A DNA stretch of 64,000 nt from Actinomadura viridilutea (GCA_003001795.1 PVNI01000002.1:372001-436000); one strand, 5' to 3'; positions 8,308-18,995 are shown, counted from the first letter of the stretch. Made by a program: numbers and translations. Notes: generated by a model from the sequence alone, not told the origin.

Positions 8308-9219
8308 TCACGTCCTCCCGGAGGGCGCGCCGCCGTCGAGCAGCGCGGCCAGGCCGCGGGCCCGCACCCGCTCCTGGTCCTCGCGGTACTTCAGGACGGT
8401 GCCGAGCGTCACCGCCGCCGTGTCCGGGTCCAGGTCGCGGGCGCCGAGCGCGACCAGCGCCTCGGTCCAGTCGAGGGTCTCGGCGACGCCGGGCGGTTTG
8501 AGCAGGTCCTCGGCGCGCAGCCGCTGGGCGGCGCGGGCGACCTGCCCGGCCAGCCGCTCCGACGCGCCGGGCAGGCGGCGCCGGATGATCGCCACCTCCC
8601 GGTCGTAGGACGGATGCTCCAGCCAGTGGTACAGGCAGCGGCGCTTGAGGGCGTCGTGCACCTCGCGGGTGCGGTTGGACGTCACCACCACGACCGGCGG
8701 CCGCTCGGCGCGGATCGTGCCGAGCTCCGGCACCGAGATGGTGAAGTCGCTCAGCACTTCCAGCAGGAACGCCTCGAACTCGTCGTCGGCCCGGTCGATC
8801 TCGTCGACCAGCAGCACGCTGGGAACCGTCTCCAAGGCCCGCAGCAGCGGCCGCGCGACGAGGAAGCGCCGGTCGTACAGCTCTCCCTCGAGCCGGGCCA
8901 CGTCGGTGACCCCGGCGGCCTCGGCGGCCCGCAGGTGCAGCAGCTGGCGCGGGAAGTCCCAGTCGTAGAGGGCCTGGGCGGCGTCGAGCCCTTCGTAGCA
9001 CTGCAGCCGGATCAGCGGCGCGTCCAGCACCTTGGCGAGCGTCTTGGCCAGCTCGGTCTTGCCGACCCCGGCCTCCCCCTCCAGGAACAGCGGCCGCCGC
9101 ATGCGCAGCGCCAGGAAGCAGGCGGTGGCCAGGCCCTCGTCGCACAGGTAGCCCTGCCGGTCCAGAAGATCCGCCAGCTGGGCGGGCGAACCGGCCTCCG
9201 CCGCCGTGGTGTCCCACAC
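8308..9219 (-). CDS. MoxR family AAA+ ATPase, CoxD-like
   Basis: This 303-residue AAA+ ATPase has Walker A GEAGVGKT at about residues 48-55, Walker B VLLVDEIDRAD, sensor 1 VVVVTSNRTRE and an arginine-finger region (LKRRCLYHW). It is the first gene of an operon with the VWA protein, XdhC and the MobA-like protein, and probably supplies energy for remodelling or maturation of a molybdenum enzyme. The GTG start has no good ribosome binding site but lies 6 nt after a TAGCCT -10-like hexamer, so translation may be leaderless. Confidence 0.85.
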   Translation of the reverse strand: MWDTTAAEAGSPAQLADLLDRQGYLCDEGLATACFLALRMRRPLFLEGEAGVGKTELAKTLAKVLDAPLIRLQCYEGLDAAQALYDWDFPRQLLHLRAAEAAGVTDVARLEGELYDRRFLVARPLLRALETVPSVLLVDEIDRADDEFEAFLLEVLSDFTISVPELGTIRAERPPVVVVTSNRTREVHDALKRRCLYHWLEHPSYDREVAIIRRRLPGASERLAGQVARAAQRLRAEDLLKPPGVAETLDWTEALVALGARDLDPDTAAVTLGTVLKYREDQERVRARGLAALLDGGAPSGRT

Positions 9220-9225
9220 GCTGCC

Positions 9226-9231
9226 AGGCTA
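9226..9231 (-). promoter_or_regulatory. candidate -10 hexamer for leaderless moxR transcript
   Basis: TAGCCT (minus strand) matches TANNNT and ends 6 nt before the GTG start, so the transcript would begin at or next to the start codon. No Shine-Dalgarno sequence is seen. Confidence 0.4.
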
Positions 9232-9347
9232 CTCACAAGCGCACGCGTCCCTCACCGTCAGGATCCGACGATTCGGACACGACATAATTCCATGAAAGCC
9301 AGTAGGGAAAGTTGACTTATGCCCGTTCGTTCAGCAGCATCGCCGCT

Positions 9348-10694
9348 ATGGACCTTGACGGCACGCAGCCGAACGCGAACGGGGCGGATCTGCCGGACCC
9401 CGACCTCGCGGACGCGGATCTGACGGACGAGGCGGTCTACGAGCGGGTGCGCGCGGCGCAGTGGCGGGCCCGGGCCGCGGGCCGGCTCTCCCGGCGGTCG
9501 GTGTTCCGCCTCGGCGCGGGGGCGGCGGGCCTCGGCCTGGGAACGGTCCTGTCCGCGCTCCTGCCCGGAGCCGCGCACGCCTCCGCGCGTCCGACGGCGG
9601 CCGGACCGATCGTCAAGCCGCTTCCGCCCGAGCTGTTCGTCGTCCACGGCTCCAACGCCGAGACGCGCTGGGAGGCGATGCGCGGGCAGGGGCTGCTCAC
9701 CCCGACCGACCGGTTCTTCGTCCGCGACCACGTGTCCACCCCGCTGATCGACGCGCGCACCTGGCGGCTGAAGCTGTGGGGCACCGGCCTGCACGGCGCC
9801 CCCACCGAGGACCGTCCCGTCGAGTTCACCTACGAGGACCTGCTCGGCATGCGGTCCGAGACGCTCACGGCGTTCATCGAGTGCACGGGCAACGGCCGCG
9901 GCTTCTTCGCCTCGCAGCAGGGGCAGCAGGTGTCCGGCACCCCGTGGAAGCTGGGCGCGATCGGCGTCGCGCGCTGGCGCGGCGTCCCCCTGGCCGCCGT
10001 GCTGGAACGCGCGGGGCTCACCCGCCGCGCCGTGGACGTCCTCCCGCGCGGCCTGGACCCCGACTACATCGACGGGGGCGAGAACCTCGGCCGGGTGCGC
10101 CGCCCCCTGCCCGTCGCCAAGGCCCTCAAGGACGTCCTGCTGGCGTACGAGATGAACGGCAAGCCCCTGCCCCCGGACCACGGCTTCCCGGTGCGGCTGG
10201 TGGTCCCGTCTTGGGCCGGCATCGCCTCCATCAAGTGGCTCGGCGACATCCAGGTGGCCGACCGGCCGCTGTACTCCCCCTGGAACACCCGCTACTACCG
10301 GCTGTTCGGGCCCGACTACCCGGAGGAGGGCAGCCCGCCCCTCACCCGCATGAACGTCAAGAGCGCCTTCGAACTGGCCTGGGACGCCGCCCTGGCCGGG
10401 GGCCGCGCCCACGTGCTGCACGGCCGCTCCTGGTCCGGCAACGGACGCATCCGCCGCGTGGAGGTCAGCACGGACGGCGGCGCCACCTGGCGGGACGCCC
10501 GCCTGCACGGACCGTCCCTGGCGCGCGCCTGGACGCGCTGGGAGCTGCCCTGGCGGCCTCCCGGCCCCGGCCGCTACGAGCTGCTGGCGCGGGCCACCGA
10601 CGAGACGGGCGCCGTGCAGCCCGCCACCGTCCCGTACAACACGCTCGGCTATCTCTTCGGCGCGGTGGTCCGGCATCCGGTGACGGTGACCTGA
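9348..10694 (+). CDS. Tat-exported sulfite-oxidase-family molybdoprotein
   Basis: This 448-residue protein belongs to the sulfite oxidase / molybdopterin-binding oxidoreductase family. A twin-arginine signal (SRRSVFRLG near residues 48-56, then a hydrophobic stretch and AHASA) predicts folded export. The molybdenum-ligating cysteine is Cys179 in ECTGNGR, and the Mo-co dimerisation (Ig-like) domain follows from about residue 320 with IRRVEVSTDGGATW. No heme or cytochrome domain is present, so electrons must pass to a separate acceptor. The ATG at 9348 is preferred over a TTG at 9312. The gene is 65 bp upstream of an SBP56 protein, suggesting a link with sulfur compounds, although many members of this family have unknown substrates. 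Confidence 0.85.
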   Translation: MDLDGTQPNANGADLPDPDLADADLTDEAVYERVRAAQWRARAAGRLSRRSVFRLGAGAAGLGLGTVLSALLPGAAHASARPTAAGPIVKPLPPELFVVHGSNAETRWEAMRGQGLLTPTDRFFVRDHVSTPLIDARTWRLKLWGTGLHGAPTEDRPVEFTYEDLLGMRSETLTAFIECTGNGRGFFASQQGQQVSGTPWKLGAIGVARWRGVPLAAVLERAGLTRRAVDVLPRGLDPDYIDGGENLGRVRRPLPVAKALKDVLLAYEMNGKPLPPDHGFPVRLVVPSWAGIASIKWLGDIQVADRPLYSPWNTRYYRLFGPDYPEEGSPPLTRMNVKSAFELAWDAALAGGRAHVLHGRSWSGNGRIRRVEVSTDGGATWRDARLHGPSLARAWTRWELPWRPPGPGRYELLARATDETGAVQPATVPYNTLGYLFGAVVRHPVTVT

Positions 10695-10759
10695 CCCCGG
10701 CCCTTCGCGCGCGCCCCCACCATGTGACTCACGCACCGACGGATGGGTAGGAGCCTGTC

Positions 10760-12157
10760 ATGGCCTTGTGGAAGCCGGATCCCACCTTCTACGCCTCGCC
10801 CAGGGAGGCGGTGAAGGCGCCCCCTGAGACGCTGGCCTACGTCGCCGCGTTCGACCGGAAGGCCGCCCAGCCCGACGCCATCGCCGTCCTGGACGTCGAT
10901 CCCGGTTCCGATTCCTACGGCTCCGTGGTCGGCTGGACGGAGCTGCCCAACACCGGCGACGAACTGCACCACTTCGGCTGGAACGCGTGCAGCAGCGCCC
11001 TGTGCCCCTACGCGCCGCACCCGCACGTCGAACGCCGCTACCTGATCGTCCCGGGGCTGCGCTCGTCGCGCGTCTACGTCCTGGACACCAAGGACGACCC
11101 GAAGAAGCCCGGCATCGTCAAGACCATCGAGCCGGAGGAGCTGGCCGAGCGCGCCGGCTACTCCCGCCCGCACACCGTCCACTGCGGGCCCGAGGGCCTC
11201 TACCTCACCGCCCTGGGCGGCGCCGACGGCGACGGGCCCGGCGGGATCGCGCTGCTCGACCACACCTCGTTCGAGGTGCTCGGCCGGTGGGAGGTCGACC
11301 GCGGCCCGCAGTACCTGGCCTACGACGCCTGGTGGCACATCGCCCACGACGTCCTGATCAGCTCCGAGTGGGGCACCCCGTCCATGGTGGAGGACGGCGT
11401 CGTCGGGGAGCTGCTGCTCGGCCGCGAGTACGGCCACGCCCTGCACTTCTGGGACCTGCGCAAGCGCACCCACGTCCAGAAGGTCGACCTGGGCGACGAG
11501 CACCAGATGGTGCTGGAGCTGCGTCCCGCGCACGACCCGACCAAGCTGTACGGCTTCGCCGGGGTCGTGGTCAACGTCGAGGACCTGTCGGCGTCGGTGT
11601 GGCTGTGGCACCGCGACGGCGACGCCTGGGCCGCCCGCAAGGTGATCTCCATTCCCGCCGAGCCGGCCGACCCGGAGGCGCTCCCGCCGGTCATCCGGCC
11701 GTTCGGCGCGGTCCCGCCGCTGGTCACCGACATCAACCTGTCCGTGGACGACACGTGGCTGTACGTGTCGTGCTGGGGCACCGGCGAGCTCAAGCGCTAC
11801 GACGTGAGCGACCCGTTCCACCCGGTCGAGGCGGGCTCGGTGCGCATCGGCGGCATCGTGAACCGCACCCCGCACCCGGCCGCGCCGGACCTGCCGCTGG
11901 CCGGAGGCCCGCAGATGGTGGAGGTCAGCCGCGACGGCCGCCGCGTCTACGTCACCAACTCCCTCTACGGGGCCTGGGACGACCAGTTCTACCCGGACGG
12001 CGTGGGCGCCTGGATGGCCAAGCTGGACTCCGCCCCGGACGGCTTCACGTTCGACGAGCGGTTCTTCCCGCACGGCGACGACTTCCGCGGCCTGCGCCCC
12101 CACCAGGTCCGGCTGCAGGGCGGCGACGCGTCCTCCGACTCCTACTGCTACCCGTGA
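10760..12157 (+). CDS. SBP56 / methanethiol oxidase family protein
   Basis: This 465-residue beta-propeller protein belongs to the selenium-binding protein 56 family. Bacterial and human members act as methanethiol oxidases, producing formaldehyde, hydrogen sulfide and hydrogen peroxide, and the bacterial enzyme depends on copper. Conserved blocks visible are DELHHFGWNACSSALC near residues 70-85, RPHTVHCGPEG near 136 and HPAAPDLPLAGGPQMVEVS near 373. There is no signal peptide, unlike the periplasmic Hyphomicrobium enzyme. The gene follows a sulfite-oxidase-like gene and precedes a membrane protein by only 11 bp, so the three are probably one operon. Confidence 0.82.
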   Translation: MALWKPDPTFYASPREAVKAPPETLAYVAAFDRKAAQPDAIAVLDVDPGSDSYGSVVGWTELPNTGDELHHFGWNACSSALCPYAPHPHVERRYLIVPGLRSSRVYVLDTKDDPKKPGIVKTIEPEELAERAGYSRPHTVHCGPEGLYLTALGGADGDGPGGIALLDHTSFEVLGRWEVDRGPQYLAYDAWWHIAHDVLISSEWGTPSMVEDGVVGELLLGREYGHALHFWDLRKRTHVQKVDLGDEHQMVLELRPAHDPTKLYGFAGVVVNVEDLSASVWLWHRDGDAWAARKVISIPAEPADPEALPPVIRPFGAVPPLVTDINLSVDDTWLYVSCWGTGELKRYDVSDPFHPVEAGSVRIGGIVNRTPHPAAPDLPLAGGPQMVEVSRDGRRVYVTNSLYGAWDDQFYPDGVGAWMAKLDSAPDGFTFDERFFPHGDDFRGLRPHQVRLQGGDASSDSYCYP

Positions 12158-12168
12158 CGGACCTTTGA

Positions 12169-12798
12169 ATGGACGACGGCTCCCTGGCGGCGCTTGTGGC
12201 GCTCGGCGCCTTCCACGGGCTCAACCCGGGGATGGGCTGGCTGTTCGCGGTCGCCCGCGGCCTGCAGGAGCGCAGCCGCGCGCGCCTGCTCCAGTCGCTG
12301 CCCGCCATCGCCGCCGGGCACGCCGCCTCCGTCGGGGTGGTCGCCGTGCTGGTCGCGCTGACCCGCTCGGTGACCACCACGCGGGTGATCGCCGTCGCCG
12401 GCGGGGCGGTGCTGGTCGGCTTCGGCCTGTGGCGCCTGCTGTCGCGGCGCCACTTCCGCTGGGTCGGCATGCGGCTGTCCCTGTGGCAGCTGGCGTGCTG
12501 GTCGTTCCTGATGTCCTCGGCGCACGGCGCGGGCCTGATGCTGCTGCCCGTCCTGACCGGCATGCCCGCGCCGGAGGGCCACGACCACGGCCTGCACGGC
12601 GGCGGCGCCGCCCTGTCCGCCGGGATCTTCGTCACCGGCGTGCACACCCTGGCCATGTTCGCCGTCGCGGGCGCCGTCGCCGTCGCGGTCTACGAGTTCC
12701 TGGGCCTGACCGTCCTGCGCCGCGCCTGGCTCAACCTCGACCAGATCTGGGCCCTGGCCCTCATCACCGCCGGCGGCGTCACCCTCGTCACCGCCTGA
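12169..12798 (+). CDS. polytopic membrane protein with His-rich loop
   Basis: This 209-residue protein has about six hydrophobic segments and no signal sequence. The N-terminus carries GAFHGLNPGMGWLFAVARG, and a central loop near residues 138-147 contains GHDHGLHGGG; this arrangement recalls small metal or solute transporters (NicO/RcnA, HupE or LysE-like), but a firm family could not be assigned. It starts 11 bp after the SBP56 gene. A metal-supply role, for example copper for the SBP56 protein, is only an inference from the histidine loop and context. Confidence 0.65.
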   Translation: MDDGSLAALVALGAFHGLNPGMGWLFAVARGLQERSRARLLQSLPAIAAGHAASVGVVAVLVALTRSVTTTRVIAVAGGAVLVGFGLWRLLSRRHFRWVGMRLSLWQLACWSFLMSSAHGAGLMLLPVLTGMPAPEGHDHGLHGGGAALSAGIFVTGVHTLAMFAVAGAVAVAVYEFLGLTVLRRAWLNLDQIWALALITAGGVTLVTA

Positions 12799-12820
12799 CA
12801 GGCGTCCGCCCTCGCGCCGA

Positions 12821-12844
12821 TCCGGGGCGTCGGGGAGCCCCGGA
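12821..12844. terminator. hairpin between converging genes
   Basis: TCCGGGGC and GCCCCGGA form a perfect 8-bp stem with an 8-nt loop between the membrane-protein gene and the PH-domain gene, which converge. There is no T-run, as usual in this GC-rich genome. Confidence 0.5.
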
Positions 12845-12861
12845 CGGAGGCGGGCCGGAGG

Positions 12862-13311
12862 TCACCGGGGGTCGGGCGCCTCCCCGTGGACGGCGACGAG
12901 GGCCCGCAGCTGGGCGAAGTCGCGGGCGGCGCGGGCCTTCTCGGTCGCGTTGATGCCCATGGCGCTCAGGGTGGTGCCGTCGGCCAGGTCGAACGTGGGC
13001 CAGGGGTCGCCGGCGTTCATCGTCACGTTCACCACCTCGGCCCAGGCCAGGCGGCGGGTGCGGAAGGGGTTGACCACGGTGAGGCCCGACTCGTCGGCGA
13101 CCACGCGGCAGCGGGCCAGCATGTGCAGGATCCACGCCACGACGAGCCCGAGCAGCACCAGCAGGACCCGGTCGGACAGCCGGAACGTCGGGGCCACGAC
13201 GACGGCGAGCGCGACCATGCCGAGCACGATCACGCCCGCCATCGCGTAGGCCACGATCCGCGTGGTGCGCGGGCGCCACACCACCGGAAGCGCCGGGACG
13301 TCAGTCGACAA
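12862..13311 (-). CDS. PH-domain (bPH_6-like) membrane protein
   Basis: The 149-residue protein has two hydrophobic segments at about residues 20-40 and 46-65, followed by a small bacterial PH-like domain (SGLTVVNPFRTRRLAWAEV). Its function is unknown. It directly follows hisG, with the TTG start overlapping the hisG stop by 11 bp; alternative GTG starts lie at 13284 and 13281. A PH-domain gene after hisG is a common actinobacterial arrangement. Confidence 0.75.
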   Translation of the reverse strand: MSTDVPALPVVWRPRTTRIVAYAMAGVIVLGMVALAVVVAPTFRLSDRVLLVLLGLVVAWILHMLARCRVVADESGLTVVNPFRTRRLAWAEVVNVTMNAGDPWPTFDLADGTTLSAMGINATEKARAARDFAQLRALVAVHGEAPDPR

Positions 13312-14176
13312 TCTTGGAGATCGGGATCTCGAGGATGTCGCGGGCGCCGGCCGCCTTCAGCGCCGGGATCAGGGTGTTGACGCCGCGCTTGGCGACCACG
13401 CTCTCCACCGCGTGCTGGTCGCCGCCCGCCAGCGGGGTGATCGTCGGCGCGGACATCGACGGCATGATGTCCAGCACCGCCTGCAGCTTGTCGTTGGCGA
13501 CGTTCAGCTTCAGCAGCACGTTGCCGCGGGCCCGGATCGCCCCCTGCAGCAGCAGGGCGATGTCCTCCATCGCCGCGCGCTTGTCGGGGTCCTCGTAGGA
13601 CTGCCGGTTGGCGACCAGCTCGGTGTAGCTGGTCAGCAGGGTGTCCAGGATGCGCAGCCCGTTCTTGCGCAGCGACGAGCCGGTCTCGGTGAGGTCGACG
13701 ATCGCGTCCACGATGTCGGGCACCTTGGCCTCGGTGGCGCCGTAGGACGGCACGACCGTGGCCTTGACGCCGTGCTTGTCGAGGAAGCGGCGGGTCAGCG
13801 CCGGGAACTCGGTGGAGATCCGCACCCCCTCCGGAAGGTCGGAGACCTTCTGCCAGGGCGCGTCGTTCGGCACCGCGAGGATCACGCGGACCGGGTTCGC
13901 GGTGGCCTTGGAGTACTGCAGCCGGCCGAGGCTCACCACGTCCGCGTCGGTCTCGGTGATCCAGTCGCGGCCGGTGATGCCGAGGTCGAACAGGCCCTGC
14001 TCGAGGTAGGTCGGGATCTCCTGCGGACGCAGCACCCGCACCCGGTCGATGCGCGGGTCGTCGATGGAGGCGCGGTAGTCGCGGTCCGAGGCGCGGCGGA
14101 CGGTGAGGTCGGCCGCGTCGAACAGCTCCATGGTCGCCTTTTCCAGGGAGCCCTTGGGCAGGACGAGAGACAGCAC
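13301..14176 (-). CDS. hisG: ATP phosphoribosyltransferase, long form
   Basis: HisG joins ATP and PRPP in the first step of histidine synthesis. At about 291 residues it is the long form, with the catalytic bilobed domain and a C-terminal regulatory ACT-like domain from about residue 212 (GAIRARGNVLLKLNV onward) that binds histidine and needs no HisZ. LPKGSLEK is near the N-terminus and GITGRDWITE near residue 70. The start chosen is GTG at 14176, seven bases after AAAGG; a TTG at 14182 lies too close to that site. In most actinomycetes hisE sits directly upstream; here only 48 bp separate hisG from ribH and hisE is absent. Confidence 0.92.
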   Translation of the reverse strand: MLSLVLPKGSLEKATMELFDAADLTVRRASDRDYRASIDDPRIDRVRVLRPQEIPTYLEQGLFDLGITGRDWITETDADVVSLGRLQYSKATANPVRVILAVPNDAPWQKVSDLPEGVRISTEFPALTRRFLDKHGVKATVVPSYGATEAKVPDIVDAIVDLTETGSSLRKNGLRILDTLLTSYTELVANRQSYEDPDKRAAMEDIALLLQGAIRARGNVLLKLNVANDKLQAVLDIMPSMSAPTITPLAGGDQHAVESVVAKRGVNTLIPALKAAGARDILEIPISKIVD

Positions 14177-14224
14177 GGTCAAACCTTTCGAAGGATCGGG
14201 ATTCGGACGGAACCGGGACGGCGC

Positions 14225-16208
<1,984 letters not shown>

Positions 16209-16212
<4 letters not shown>

Positions 16213-16847
16213 TTGGCCACCGCCTCGGGTCGGGGGGTATGCACGCTTCGCGCCTGCCAGATACGACGCCAGTCCCGGTATCCGTTCAACACCAGCACCA
16301 AAAAGACGCCGTACACCGCGCCGGTCACCCACAGGCCGGACAGCAGGGCCAGCGGGACGCCGACCAGGTCGACCGCCACCCAGATCCACCAGAAGTCGAT
16401 CAGGGCGCGGCCCTGCGCGAAGGTCGCGGCCGCGCTGCCCACGAAGATGTAGGCGTCCGGCCACGGCGCCCAGGACGCGTCGAAGTGCTCCAGGAGCAGT
16501 GCCACCGCGGCCGTCCCGGCCGCCAGAACGGCCAGCAGCGCGGCGCGCTCGCGGCCGGTGCCGGGTCGGACGAGCAGCCCGTCGGCCTGACGCGATCCGC
16601 GCGCCCACTTGTGCCAGCCGTAGACCGCAAGGACGGCGAACATCACCTGCTTGAGCGCGTTGCCGGTGACGTGCGCGCTCAGGGACGCGGCGAACAGCAG
16701 CACCGATCCGGTCAGCTGCACGGGCCACGTCCAGACGGTGCGCCGCGTGGCCAGCCAGACCGTGCCGAGGGCGCAGGCGTTCCCGGCCAGGTCGGTCCAC
16801 AGCACCTTCTGCCCGGCGACGTGGAACCCGGCCTCGTACCAGCTCAC
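16209..16847 (-). CDS. ribM: PnuC/RibM-type riboflavin transporter
   Basis: This 212-residue protein has about six to seven membrane segments and the PnuC family pattern, including the aromatic AYxxYGWHKW-like segment ([12 protein letters not shown]) and the C-terminal RDWRRIWQ. In Streptomyces davawensis and Corynebacterium the homologue RibM imports riboflavin (and roseoflavin) by facilitated diffusion. The GTG start overlaps the ribE stop (GTGA) and the stop overlaps ribBA, so it is embedded in the rib operon and would respond to FMN through the riboswitch. This context favours riboflavin over nicotinamide riboside as substrate. Confidence 0.85.
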
Positions 16848-17458
16848 GAGGCCGCCTCGGCTTGCGGGGCCCGCTCCCCCAGCATGCGTTCGACGTACTT
16901 GGCCACCACGTCCACTTCGAGGTTCACCGGGTCGCCGGGCCGCTTGAGGCCGAGCGTGGTCATCTGCAGGGTGGCGGGGATGAGCGCGACGCTGAAGCGG
17001 TCCCCGCCCGCCTCGACCACGGTGAGGCTGACGCCGTCGACGGCGATCGAGCCCTTCTCCACCACGTAGCGGGACAGGTCGGGCGGCAGCGAGAAGACGA
17101 CGACGTCCCCGCGCTCGCCGGGCTCGCGGGAGATCAGGCGGCCGACGCCGTCCACGTGGCCCTGCACCAGGTGGCCGCCGAGCCGGTCGGACAGGCGCAC
17201 GGGGCGTTCCAGGTTGACGCGCGAGCCGGGTCCGAGCGCGCCGAGGCTGGAGCGATCCAGCGTCTCCCGGACGACGTCGGCGGTGAAGGCGTCGCCGTCG
17301 ACGTCGACCACGGTCAGGCAGACGCCGTTGACGGCGATCGACGCGCCGTGCACGGCGTCCCGCGTGACGAGCGGGCCGCGGACGGTGATGCGCGCCGAGT
17401 CTCCGGCGGGCTCGAGCGCGACGATCTCGCCGAGCTCCTCGACGATGCCGGTGAACAT
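16844..17458 (-). CDS. ribE: riboflavin synthase alpha subunit
   Basis: The enzyme dismutates two lumazine molecules into riboflavin and ribityl-aminouracil. The 204-residue protein shows the duplicated lumazine-binding domains: [10 protein letters not shown] and NGVCLTVV in the first, GHVDGVG and DGVSLTVV in the second, at the usual length. The ATG is preceded by GAGGAGG. It is the first gene after the FMN riboswitch, leading ribM, ribBA and ribH. A ribD gene is not in the operon. Confidence 0.95.
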   Translation of the reverse strand: MFTGIVEELGEIVALEPAGDSARITVRGPLVTRDAVHGASIAVNGVCLTVVDVDGDAFTADVVRETLDRSSLGALGPGSRVNLERPVRLSDRLGGHLVQGHVDGVGRLISREPGERGDVVVFSLPPDLSRYVVEKGSIAVDGVSLTVVEAGGDRFSVALIPATLQMTTLGLKRPGDPVNLEVDVVAKYVERMLGERAPQAEAAS

Positions 17459-17562
17459 GTCCCGGGGCCTCCTCTGCGTCGGGCACGGGCTCCGGGACGT
17501 GCGTACGGTCGTACGAGCAGGCGCCCCGTCCCGCGCCGCCGCGGCGGAAGCCGGAGCACCTC

Positions 17563-17692
17563 GCGCGCTGCCTCCCATCCGGACTTTCACCGTCGGTCCC
17601 GGAGTTCCACCGGGTCAACCGGCCGATGGCTTCGGCCGGGTCGCGGACTGTCACCGCCGGTTCGGAGTTCCACCGACCCCGGAGCACGCGTT
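17563..17692 (-). ncRNA. FMN riboswitch (RFN element)
   Basis: The minus-strand sequence contains the conserved RFN blocks in order: GTCGGTGGAACTCCGAACCGG, GGTGACAGTCCGCGACCC, CCGGTGGAACTCCGGGACCG, and CGGTGAAAGTCCGGATGGGAG, each helix closing as expected. It lies about 105 nt upstream of ribE, so FMN binding should reduce expression of ribE-ribM-ribBA-ribH. The stretch from 17459 to 17562 includes the GAGGAGG ribosome binding site and GC-rich segments that could act as the expression platform. Confidence 0.93.
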
Positions 17693-17870
17693 CACTGCTG
17701 CCAACCAGTGTGCCATGCCGCGCATTCCCGCCCGCATGTGAGACATCCCACGGCCGCGGGGGGCGGCCGACCGGGCGACCGGTCGGCAAAAAGTTCAATG
17801 TTCAATGACATGTCCGCACGGGCATACCCCCGATGGCACGAGATGCCGCTTCGTCACGCGGAGGGACGTC

Positions 17871-18278
17871 ATGGACGTCGTCGCACTGATCGCCCGCATC
17901 GTCTTCGCGCTCATCTTCGTCAACGCGGCCGTCGGCCACCTGACCGCCACGGACGCCATGGCCGCGTACGCGGCCGGCAAGGGGCTCCCGCGGCCCCGCC
18001 TGGCCGTGCAGGTCTCGGGGATCTGCATCGGCCTGGCGGCGCTGCTGCTCGTCCTCGGGGTGTGGCCCGACCTGATGGCCCTGGCGCTGGTGCCGTTCCT
18101 GCTGCTGACCGCCGTGCTGTTCCACGACTTCTGGCGGCAGGCCGACGCCCAGGCGCGGCAGACCGAGCAGATCCAGTTCGCCAAGGACCTGTCCCTGGCG
18201 GGCGGGGCCCTCGCCCTGTTCGTCCTCTACGCCTCCGACGCCCACCCCGACCTCAACCTCGTCGGCCCCCTGTTCTGA
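17871..18278 (+). CDS. DoxX family membrane protein
   Basis: This 135-residue protein has four hydrophobic segments and DoxX-family features such as FVNAAVGHL and DFWRQ. DoxX proteins are small quinone-linked or redox-associated membrane proteins of mostly unknown role. The ATG at 17871 has GGAGGG six bases upstream; an in-frame ATG further upstream at 17805 lacks one. The gene is divergent from the rib operon and converges with rpe. Confidence 0.8.
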   Translation: MDVVALIARIVFALIFVNAAVGHLTATDAMAAYAAGKGLPRPRLAVQVSGICIGLAALLLVLGVWPDLMALALVPFLLLTAVLFHDFWRQADAQARQTEQIQFAKDLSLAGGALALFVLYASDAHPDLNLVGPLF

Positions 18279-18299
18279 GGCCCGCGGGGCCGTCCGGCG

Positions 18300-18980
18300 T
18301 CACCCGTCGGCGGCGGGCGCGGCGCGCTCGGCCTGGGCGCGCAGGCGGCGGACGGCCTCGGCGGGGTCGTCGGCCCCGTACACCGCGCTGCCCGCCACGA
18401 ACACGTCCGCGCCGGCCTCGGCGCACCGCTCGATCGTCTCGGCGCTGACGCCCCCGTCCACCTGCAGCCACACGTTGAGGTCCCGCCCCTTGATCATCTC
18501 GCGGGCGCGGCGGATCTTGGGCAGCACCAGGTCGAGGAACTTCTGCCCGCCGAAGCCCGGCTCGACGGTCATCAGCAGCAGCATGTCGATCTCGCCGAGC
18601 AGGTCCTCGTACGGCTCGACCGGCGTGGCGGGGTTGATGCCCAGCCCGGCGCGGGCGCCGGCGGCGCGGATGGCGCGCAGGGTGCGGATCGGCGCCTTGG
18701 CCGCCTCCGCGTGGATGGTGACGCTGCCCGCGCCGGCCTCGGCGTACTGCGGCGCCCAGCGGTCCGGGTCCTCGATCATCAGATGGCAGTCCAGCGGCAG
18801 CGCGCTGTGCTTGAGCAGCGCCTGCACCACCGGCAGCCCGATGGTGAGGTTGGGCACGAAGTGGTTGTCCATCACGTCGACGTGCACCCAGTCGGCGACG
18901 CCGGACACGGCGGCCACGTCGTCGGCGAGCCGGGCGAAGTCGGCGGACAGGATGCTGGGAGAGATCTGCGGTGCGGCCAT
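18300..18980 (-). CDS. rpe: ribulose-phosphate 3-epimerase
   Basis: Rpe interconverts ribulose 5-phosphate and xylulose 5-phosphate in the pentose phosphate pathway; ribulose 5-phosphate is also the RibB substrate. The 226-residue TIM barrel shows [27 protein letters not shown] with the metal-binding His and Asp, [12 protein letters not shown] and [12 protein letters not shown]. There is no ribosome binding site; a TAGACT hexamer lies 9 nt upstream of the ATG, consistent with a leaderless transcript. Confidence 0.95.
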   Translation of the reverse strand: MAAPQISPSILSADFARLADDVAAVSGVADWVHVDVMDNHFVPNLTIGLPVVQALLKHSALPLDCHLMIEDPDRWAPQYAEAGAGSVTIHAEAAKAPIRTLRAIRAAGARAGLGINPATPVEPYEDLLGEIDMLLLMTVEPGFGGQKFLDLVLPKIRRAREMIKGRDLNVWLQVDGGVSAETIERCAEAGADVFVAGSAVYGADDPAEAVRRLRAQAERAAPAADG

Positions 18981-18989
18981 GATGGACCG

Positions 18990-18995
18990 AGTCTA
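18990..18995 (-). promoter_or_regulatory. candidate -10 hexamer for leaderless rpe transcript
   Basis: TAGACT (minus strand) fits TANNNT, ends 9 nt before the rpe ATG and includes the TAG stop of the upstream PAP2 gene. Confidence 0.4.

Noticed and set aside
16844..17590. Longer N-terminal form of riboflavin synthase starting in the riboswitch
   Set aside because: The ATG at 17458 has GAGGAGG and matches the family N-terminus; upstream frame is riboswitch sequence.
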